Source: Hygrophila difformis
Lineage: Eukaryota; Streptophyta; Magnoliopsida; Lamiales; Acanthaceae
Direction: 5' to 3'
Assembly (NCBI GenBank): GCA_030278955.1
Contig: JAOANR010000009.1
Location: forward strand, 38,712,945-38,776,944
Length of the DNA: 64,000 nt
Shown piece after piece: positions 57,484 through 64,000 of the stretch (the first letter of the stretch is position 1; every line of letters begins with the position of its first letter). Below the pieces are notes generated by a model. That model worked only from the letters and a program-made list of their open reading frames with translations, searched no databases and had not been told where the DNA came from. The translations under genes were made by a program, and so were the position numbers.

Positions 57484-59290
57484 TACCTGGCATCAATGGG
57501 GTTGAAAAATATTATTGTCCCCGATAAAAATCAACAAGCCAAGATCGAGTAAACTGCACCAAACAAGTTTGCTCTTAGTCCTGATCATGAATACCAACAT
57601 GATCCACTGATTCAAGTTTGGTTATACCAACCTATCTAATGGGTCTTTAGTCTGGTCATGTGTACCAACAGAGCAAGTGCTATTATATATTTTTGACATC
57701 ACTTTGATGAGCTTTTAAAGTGACAGTATGTCACACTGGAAAATCCACCAAATTGTGGAAAATATTATTCGATCACCTGAAGATGATCGTAATGTATCTC
57801 TTGGCCGAATAAAGCAATGAAATATTATGAATCAAGGACAACAAGTGTTCATCCATTCCCTGAAGAAAATATGACTGAATCAAAAATATCTATGATGTTA
57901 ACGAATGAAGATTTAAATCTACCAAAATCGGAGGTATAATTGTTTATTTATTATTTACAATATTATTATTATGACTAACCTTGCAGAATTGGATTCTATC
58001 CGAATAGCCATATTTTGGGCCAACGACGTGGAAATGAAATTGGCCTTAATGAGCCAAAAGAAAAAAAAAATTATTGCGTTGATAAAAAAAATATCACACA
58101 TGGCTTCGGAAAGCAAATTGTGTTATTGACCAATATTAGGCTGGAATCAAATAAATTTTGTCACGAATCAAATCGTCTTTATAATGACGAAATGCTGCAA
58201 AACCCAAAAGGAGGGTATATATGTGCCCGGTTAAACCGGATAAATTATGAAATACTCAAAATGGTATAAAAAAGACCATTACGCCTATATATGAAAAAGG
58301 GTATTGAAAATCTACTAAAATGTGGAAAACTTATACCGTCATTCATGATCATATTGACTTTCTTGGCTGAGAAATAAAATATTGCTGAAAATTATGAATT
58401 CAAGCTAACAAGTGAATGCCATTTCCAAAAGGAAAAATGATTGAATATGATAATCCAGGGTATGATTATTGTTATGCCAAAAGGCAAAATATTGACCATA
58501 TCGTGATCGAAATTGAAACCGGGTTAAGCCATATTGGCGAATAATGCAAATATAAATTCCCTGGAATTAAATAAATTGTCCATATAATGACAAAAGTCCT
58601 TTTAAACCCAAAAGAGGTTTAGTATCATTATGCCAAAAATACATATTTTTGTGATATCGAAAAAGTCGTTGGACAATTAAATGTCACATAGACATCTGGC
58701 TTCTTATATTAATTCTCAAAAGAGTAAAAATTAAAGGCCAGTTTTTGGAATGGGCTATATTGATCATGATTATTCACTTGATAATAGAAATGAAATATGA
58801 TATCACACACATGAGATTAAATAAATTTATTGAGCACAATATTGGTGCCAAATAAAATAAAAATTATTGTATTTATTTTCCGTTATAATCTCCCTTTGTG
58901 TATATAAATTGTAAACTTATTGTAAAAATAAATTTGGATGCCGAATAAAGCCAGAGATATGTGCCTCTTCGAAAGTGCTATTACACATGTTATACTGAAA
59001 TGCAATAGCCATTATCCCAACTGAAGATGGAAAAAATCCACTGCCAATTTTAATCAGTGGAAGTTCAAAAAGACTCAGGAAGAAGTGATTGTATACCTCC
59101 TGAAAATATCAAAGAGCTTACTAAACTTCAGTGATATTGGGAAATTGATATCACTATGAAACATTCAATGAGGCAATAAGACTCTCCCTTGATTACTCAA
59201 ATCATGATGCAAAGGAATTTGTTAAAGAAAATTGCATCAATATCTTCTAGCATGTACTATACAAATTAAAGCTGGGTGCCACTGAAACAT
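57484..59290 (+). pseudogene. Copia element 1 gag, remainder, strongly decayed
   Basis: It begins with ASMGLKNIIVPDKNQ, continuing the N-terminal part before LTR C. Farther on, most sequence reads in several frames with many stops. The segment 58015-58269 begins GQRRGNEIG, as in the Gly/Arg-rich region before the zinc knuckle. Protease is not recognisable. The interval is AT-rich, with no other gene in it. Confidence 0.5.
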
Positions 59291-59295
59291 ATTAT

Positions 59296-59890
59296 GTGAT
59301 GGACTTGAAGTCTACAAGTAATTTTCTTAATTGGCACGATCGACTTAGGCATCCTCCTAAAAGCATCATGTTGAGGCGAATTATTGGAGATTCAAATTCA
59401 AATGAATCTATATACGTTGCTTGCACACATAATGAAATTGTAAGCACAATGATATCCAATAAAGAAAATAACATTGGATAGTGCTACTGAATTTTAATCG
59501 TGTGCATGCCAGGCCTGACCAAAATATACACCAAAGTAAGTAATAATTAAAGTGCACAATGGACTGATAAGGTCAAAGTTACCTACAACAGTTTGGGGAC
59601 ATACTATACAGCAACGCTTATAAAAATAAAGCCGACAGACTGTGATTAATTCTCTTCCCTAACATTGATATAAGCCCAATGTTTAATAACTAAAAATATT
59701 TGGGTGCGCGATATACGTCCCCGTTATGCTACCCTTATTGGGCTCCCAATGACGATTGGTATACATATACCGGATACAAATCACCATTAATAAATTATTT
59801 GGTACCAAAATTTGGTGATTTTATATATGGTTTGCAAATTATTATTTACCGACATTAGGGGAAGATGTGGATCAACCGAAAAAATTATTA
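59296..59890 (+). pseudogene. Copia element 1 integrase remnant
   Basis: Integrase joins cDNA ends to host DNA. The start LNWHDRLRHPPKSIMLRRII is the pre-integrase zinc-binding segment (59325-59385). Near 59700-59760 the motif FGCAIY, and in a second frame GYKSPLINYL, match the C-terminal part of Copia integrase. The catalytic core between them is not readable. The frames are broken at many points. Confidence 0.6.
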
Positions 59891-60379
59891 TTATGGTTGC
59901 AAAGAACTGTATATTTGCATAAATTATTAATTCGCTGCCAAATGTATCATTGTGACTCTAAAAGAGTTACTAAATCCCACATATCCACATTGCCCAAGGA
60001 AAACTGGTTGCCTGAGTAAAATGCTTGGTGCCGATTATGTCCTAAATGGACCAATTACAAATGTGAAAAATAAATTTCCTGCACACCCCAAGTGCAATAA
60101 ATAATCTGGTTCCAAAATTAAAAATCCTCGAGGTTTACAAATTTTAGAAAGTGACGAAATTGCTGAAACAAGCTCTAGAAAAGAGCAAATAGCTCCAAAA
60201 GAGCTGGGCCCTTAAAAGGAATGAGATCTCAAGCAATTGTCGCAAATAAAATATTTGGAACCCAGATGAAATTATATTCTAAACCTAAATCGGTTGATGA
60301 ATGTCGGCTATAGAAAATATTGGCTTTATGTGCAATCTAGATGCACGTTATCTACCAGCGCCAGCAAAAGTTTAATAAA

Positions 60380-60760
60380 TGAAGGTTATAAGAATTTGTA
60401 ATCATTGCAGTCTATTTGATGATTTAAATTTATTCTGAACCCCTGAAGAGCTGGAAAAGGCTGTTGAATATCTGAAAAGGGAGTTCGAAATCAAGGATTT
60501 CGGAAAAAATAAAATTTTGCCTTGACCTGCAAATTGAGCATTTGGAAAATGGCATGTTTATTCATCAATCTGCTTATACCCAAAAGGTATTGAAGCAATT
60601 TCGAATGGATTATGCTCATCCGTTAAGTAATCCAATGGTCGTTTGGACACTTGATCCTGTAAAGGATCCATTTAGGCCAAACGAAGCTAATGAAGAACAA
60701 CTCGGCCCACAAGTGCCATATTTAAAGCGTGATTGGCGCATTAATGTATCTTGCGAATAG
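60380..60760 (+). pseudogene. Copia element 1 reverse transcriptase, C-terminal part
   Basis: The sequence around 60430-60530 reads KAVEYLKREFEIKDFGK (two frames), and the open segment 60542-60760 reads MENGMFIHQSAYTQKVLKQF and DPFRPNEANEEQLGP. These are the distal RT motifs of Copia elements (LG..I.....G....Q..Y...). The YVDD box is not preserved. It leads directly into RNase H. Confidence 0.75.
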
Positions 60761-60769
60761 CACGCGACC

Positions 60770-61425
60770 TAATATCGTGTTTGTTGCTAATTTGCTCGCA
60801 AGATTTAGTTCTTGCCCTAAATGACATTGGAAAGGCATAAAACATATTTTTCACTATCTCCAGAGAACAATTAACCTTGGGTTACTTTACCCAAAAGATT
60901 CTTGACATGAGTTGATCGGATATGCCGATGCATGATATTTATCAAATCCACACAAAGCCAAATCCCAAACAGGCTATATCTTTATATGTGGTGGAACTGC
61001 TATCTCATGGAGATCTATGGAACAAACATTAACGGTCTACTTCATCAAATCATGCCGAAGTATTAGCAATCCATGCGGCTAGCCGAGAATGTATTTGGTT
61101 GAGGTCAATGACTAATCATATATTGACAAATTGTGGTTTGGTCACTGAACCAAAAATGCCCCCAATAATTTATTTGAAGATAATTTGGCTTGTATAGCCC
61201 AATTGAAAGTGGTTATATAAAAGGAGATAAGACTAAACACATTTCACCGAAATTTTTCTATACACATGATCTTCAAAAGAATAGTGAAATTGATGTGCAA
61301 CAAATTTGATCGGAAGATAACATAGCGGATCTATTGACCAAGGCATTGCCGACTGCAACGTTCGAGAAGCTCGTGAAGAAAATTGGAATGTGGCGACTTC
61401 GAGATTTAAAGTGATGTCCAAATTA
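60770..61425 (+). pseudogene. Copia element 1 RNase H and end of pol
   Basis: It shows STRPNIVFVANLLARFS (60752-60810), HIFHYLQRTINLGLLYP, LIGYADA (first Asp), SQTGYIFICGGTAISW, and near the end IADLLTKALPTATFEKLV and MWRLRDLK followed by a stop at 61411-61413. This is the complete order of Copia RNase H, and the stop lies 130 bp before the PPT. Several internal stops and frameshifts make it inactive. Confidence 0.8.
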
Positions 61426-61540
61426 GGGGTGAAATAAATACAAGAATATTGTACTCTTTTTCCTTCACTAGAATTTTTTTCCCTCAGGGTTTTTTTCCTA
61501 GTAAGGTTTTAACGAGGCATATTCTTCATATTAAAGCAAC

Positions 61541-61876
61541 CAAGGGGGAGTGTTACAAACGCTTGACGTCGACACCACATATATTCTATGTGGCTGCTTT
61601 AATTACCTACCATGAATTTACTATTATTGGATTATTTACCTACAGACTGCTTATTTTGATCTCAAATGTGGCAGTGATTGTGCCTATAAGTATGAGCTCA
61701 TGTACACTTGATTAATAGAGATATTAGAATCCTTTCATCTCTCCCTGGTTTACTTACCATTTTCCTTTACCGGTTGTACTTGTTATTTATTTTCTTGTTC
61801 GTACTCAACAGCTCTATACCATATATTATCTCAAACACAGTCTAATAGGTCATATATAATTATTATATACACAACA
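61541..61876 (+). repeat. PPT and 3' LTR of Copia element 1
   Basis: The purine tract CAAGGGGGAG (61541-61550) directly precedes TGTTACAAAC, the LTR start. The LTR ends at 61876 before TTTGT. Its 326-bp length and its matches to the left LTR establish the pair across 30 kb. Confidence 0.9.
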
Positions 61877-61881
61877 TTTGT

Positions 61882-62075
61882 GTCGTTATGCAAATTATCA
61901 TTAAAGGGATTGGAATTCCCATTATTAGGCAAAAAAGGACGAAAATAACAGCCAATTTCAATTGTCATCAATACGCCATGTCTGGACATGGTGAGATGGC
62001 TATTGCAATATTTGTGATAAGCCTCCTCGAGGCACGAGGTGCAAATGGGAGAAGTGTAGTGATTTGATTGTGATA
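61882..62075. other. Flank of Copia element 1 without recognised gene
   Basis: This is the downstream host flank after TTTGT. No motif is recognised. The upstream continuation of the same pre-insertion site is 31568-31647. Confidence 0.4.
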
Positions 62076-62740
62076 TGTTGGCATTTAACATTTCATGCAG
62101 GATTATTTCAGTGTCAACGCAACCTTCTAACAACAGGGCCGTTTTGATCAACCTGGATCAAGTTTCACCAGCTCCATGGACTTAAGGATCAAGGCGGATC
62201 TCAGCTTATAAATATTCTTATTTGTCTTGAGTCCTTAAGTGGTTTTTGTATTTTTCATTAATTCTTCTATACACTTTACCGAGTGCTATTTAGATTCGAT
62301 TAGAAGTTTATTCTTGAGTCAAAACCGTGTTCTTCATGAGAGATTGTAGAGAGTTTTGAGCTTGAGTGAATTGAGTCTGTAATTCATCTGTATACTTCTT
62401 AGATCGAGTTGTAATCCAAGAATGGTGTGTTTCTTGGAATAGCTTAGGATTCAAGTTCATGGTTGTCAACAGGTTGGAGGAACATCAAGATTGAGTCTGT
62501 AATTCAATTCAGGGAGATTAGAGGTTGAGGGGGAGTTTCAGCTTCTAGATCGAGTTGATAGGATTAAGTTCATATCTAGTCTTGAATCGTGTTGAGTGAA
62601 TCATCGCCTGGATTGGAATCCCCCAGACGTAGTACGGGAGGTCCGAACCGGGTCACCAACAATTGTGTTCTTTACTTTTATGCAATTGTATGTGTGATCA
62701 ATACATCACGTTAACAACCTACTCGTTGGGACTGTCAATT
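62076..62740 (+). mobile_element. Putative 5' LTR of Copia element 2
   Basis: It starts TGTTGGCATTTAAC, has TATA-like CTTATAAATA (about 62205-62214) and ends near GGACTGTCA. It is followed by TTGCTATAAGAGCC, a degenerate form of the initiator-Met PBS, and 40 bp later by a Copia gag start. Both edges are estimates; the 3' LTR is outside the window. Confidence 0.5.
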
Positions 62741-62789
62741 GCTATAAGAGCCAATCTTCTAACGCTTTACTAAAGATTCAAGATTCATC

Positions 62790-63210
62790 ATGAGTAGGGA
62801 AATTACGCACCTGCGTCCACCGATCTTCGATGGAAACAACTACAGCTATTGGAAGTCAAGAATAGAATGCTACCTTAGAGCTCTTGGAGAGGATGTCTGG
62901 GATGCAGTCGAAGAAGCATGTGAACCACCGACAAGGACTGAAACCCCTGCAACTTCAAGTACTACTACATCTACATCCACTGAAACCACCATGTGAACCA
63001 CCACAACTGCTGCAACGCTGACTGTTCGATTGGCTAGAAAGGCAGAATACACAGCAGCAGAAAGGGCGGAAAAACAAGGAAAGTATGCGGCCATGAATGC
63101 AATTAGTGGAGCCATGGAGGAGGCACAACATAGAATGATCAAGACTTGCAAAAACGCCTATGAAATGTGGAGATTTCTTGAAATCGGGTTTGAAGGATCT
63201 GCTGATGTTA
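62790..63210 (+). pseudogene. Copia element 2 gag, N-terminal part
   Basis: It starts MSREITHLRPPIFDGNNYSY and continues WKSRIECYLRALGEDVWDAV, the typical N-terminus of Copia gag (PxFxGxNYxxWK). A TGA at 62994-62996 interrupts a Thr-rich linker. The same frame continues with AAMNAISGAMEEAQ and NAYEMWRFLEIGFEGSADVK up to about 63207. There the homology stops abruptly at another insertion, or at a deletion junction. Gag would form the particle. Confidence 0.85.
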
Positions 63211-63212
63211 AG

Positions 63213-64000
63213 CTAACTGATAATGGCCAAAATTTTCCATTATTTCCAATCCATTTCCGTGTCCGAGACGGGTATTTTGATCGTATTCCCATCTTATTTT
63301 AATAAGAAAGCAGTTGAATTCGACAAAATAATGCGAGTTAGTAAGAATAATAAGCTGATAATGAAAAACACAAAAATATGCAATTTTAATTGCATTTGTG
63401 TTAGAAAAATCCAAAAACATGAAAAAAGGAAAAATAAAAGAAAAAGGAATGAAAAGATGGGCAAAAGAATAAAATAGCCCACAAAAATCAAAAAGATGGG
63501 GAAAAGAATGAAAAACCCACAAACATGAAATTTTTTTGGCTAAGTGTTGAAAGGTAATTCGGTCTAGGCAATTCGGTTTATACCGAATTGCAATTCGGTT
63601 TACACCGAATTGCCCATATAGACCGAATTGCTGGAGAATAAAGAAGAACAATAGACAAAGTGTTGAGAGGAGAAGCAAGATGCCTAATTCGGTTTATGCA
63701 ATTCGGTTTACACCGAATTGATTGCATAGACCGAATTGATTCAAGACAAGGAAGCCAAGCAGCAGACCATGAGCAACTCGAAACATGCAATCCGGTCTAC
63801 ATTTAAACCGAATTGATTTTGAAAACCACATTCCAGCCAAAGATCAAGAAAGGAAGACTTCAAGCAATTCGATGTCCACCAATTCGGTCTATACCGAATT
63901 GCATGTGGAGACCGAATTAAGTTCAAAATACATCCAGATGAAGCTGAGGATCACGTGGAAAAAGCATGCCATTGCTAATGGGCTCTGATGGGCCTAAGGT
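63213..64000. mobile_element. Unknown insertion in Copia gag, possibly LTR start
   Basis: TGATAATGGCC follows the gag break directly and could be an LTR terminus. The sequence that follows is AT-rich and non-coding (apparent frames in both strands lack motifs). It contains the palindromic cluster at 63556-63919 and runs out of the window. Confidence 0.35.
63556..63919. repeat. Cluster of AATTCGGT/ACCGAATT palindromes
   Basis: About 14 half-sites (ATTCGGT or ACCGAAT) occur in about 365 bp. Several pair into palindromes with a 4-nt centre: AATTCGGTTTATACCGAATT (63570-63589), AATTCGGTTTACACCGAATT (63592-63611 and 63700-63719), and a similar one at about 63881-63900. Single halves lie at 63557, 63623, 63686, 63731, 63808 and 63911. 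Spacing is irregular. Confidence 0.85.

Larger units (their letters stand above)
31653..61876 (+). mobile_element. Ty1/Copia element 1, TSD TTTGT, stretched by nested insertions
   Basis: LTRs at 31653-31952 and 61551-61876 start TGTTACAA and end ACA (ATA in the left copy). The target duplication TTTGT is perfect (31648-31652 and 61877-61881). A PPT (AAGGGGGAG) lies directly before the right LTR. Between the LTRs, gag, integrase, RT and RNase H traces run on the plus strand in Copia order. Subtracting the Gypsy element at 32024-54586 and LTR C leaves about 4.86 kb, normal for Copia. All coding parts are decayed, so this is an old host for the later insertions. Confidence 0.92.

Overview
This is plant nuclear DNA, very probably from a eudicot. 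It holds no gene that looks intact and functional for the host. The evidence is the set of lineages present: an L1-type LINE with a plant RRM ORF1 and a terminal RNase H, Ty3/Gypsy and Ty1/Copia LTR elements primed by initiator-Met tRNA, an endogenous plant pararetrovirus, a Helitron carrying spliced plant gene fragments (TOPLESS-related and E2F), and a MITE. I see no rRNA, tRNA, CRISPR array or bacterial operon. The species cannot be named from the sequence.

Layout. (1) 1-4.9 kb: LTR-like debris on the minus strand. (2) 4.9-20.7 kb: a decayed minus-strand caulimovirid (pararetrovirus) copy with RT, RNase H, a downstream ORF and a promoter/poly(A) module. A plus-strand LINE (about 6.79-15.99 kb) lies inside its RNase H. 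A solo LTR (A, 8475-11040, TSD GTAAG) lies inside the LINE ORF1. A second solo LTR (B, 16371-19512, TSD GCGAA) splits the viral pol elsewhere. (3) 20.9-24.1 kb: a Gypsy RNase H relic, a 51-bp minisatellite and a Stowaway-like MITE. (4) 24137-31562: a gag-only Gypsy element (TSD ATAAT). (5) 31653-61876: a Copia element (TSD TTTGT) stretched from about 4.9 kb to 30 kb by insertions. A second gag-only Gypsy (32024-54586, TSD CTTTT) sits in its leader. That Gypsy's 3' LTR carries a Helitron (32215-36027) and an 11-kb element with giant LTRs (36942-48001, TSD CAAAC). A nearly complete LTR (C, 54685-57483) splits the Copia gag. (6) 62-64 kb: the start of another Copia, cut off by a sequence rich in AATTCGG/CCGAATT palindromes.

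How the parts relate. All the large Gypsy LTRs (A, B, C, both gag-only elements, the giant one) belong to one structural superfamily with TGTAAYRCC termini. Although their primary sequences diverge, they share four things. One is a tandem array of small hairpins at an equivalent place. Another is a covarying hairpin beside a GTAAGTTAAC-complementary block. A third is splice-like donor and acceptor blocks 1.4-1.8 kb apart. The last is repeated polypurine-tract plus LTR-start modules at the 3' end. Comparing copies shows that the U3 boundary has moved between these modules, which offers a route to the 5.17-kb LTRs of the element at 36942-48001. None of the elements here encodes an intact reverse transcriptase, so recent movement (three differences seen between the 5166-bp LTRs) must have used enzymes supplied from elsewhere.
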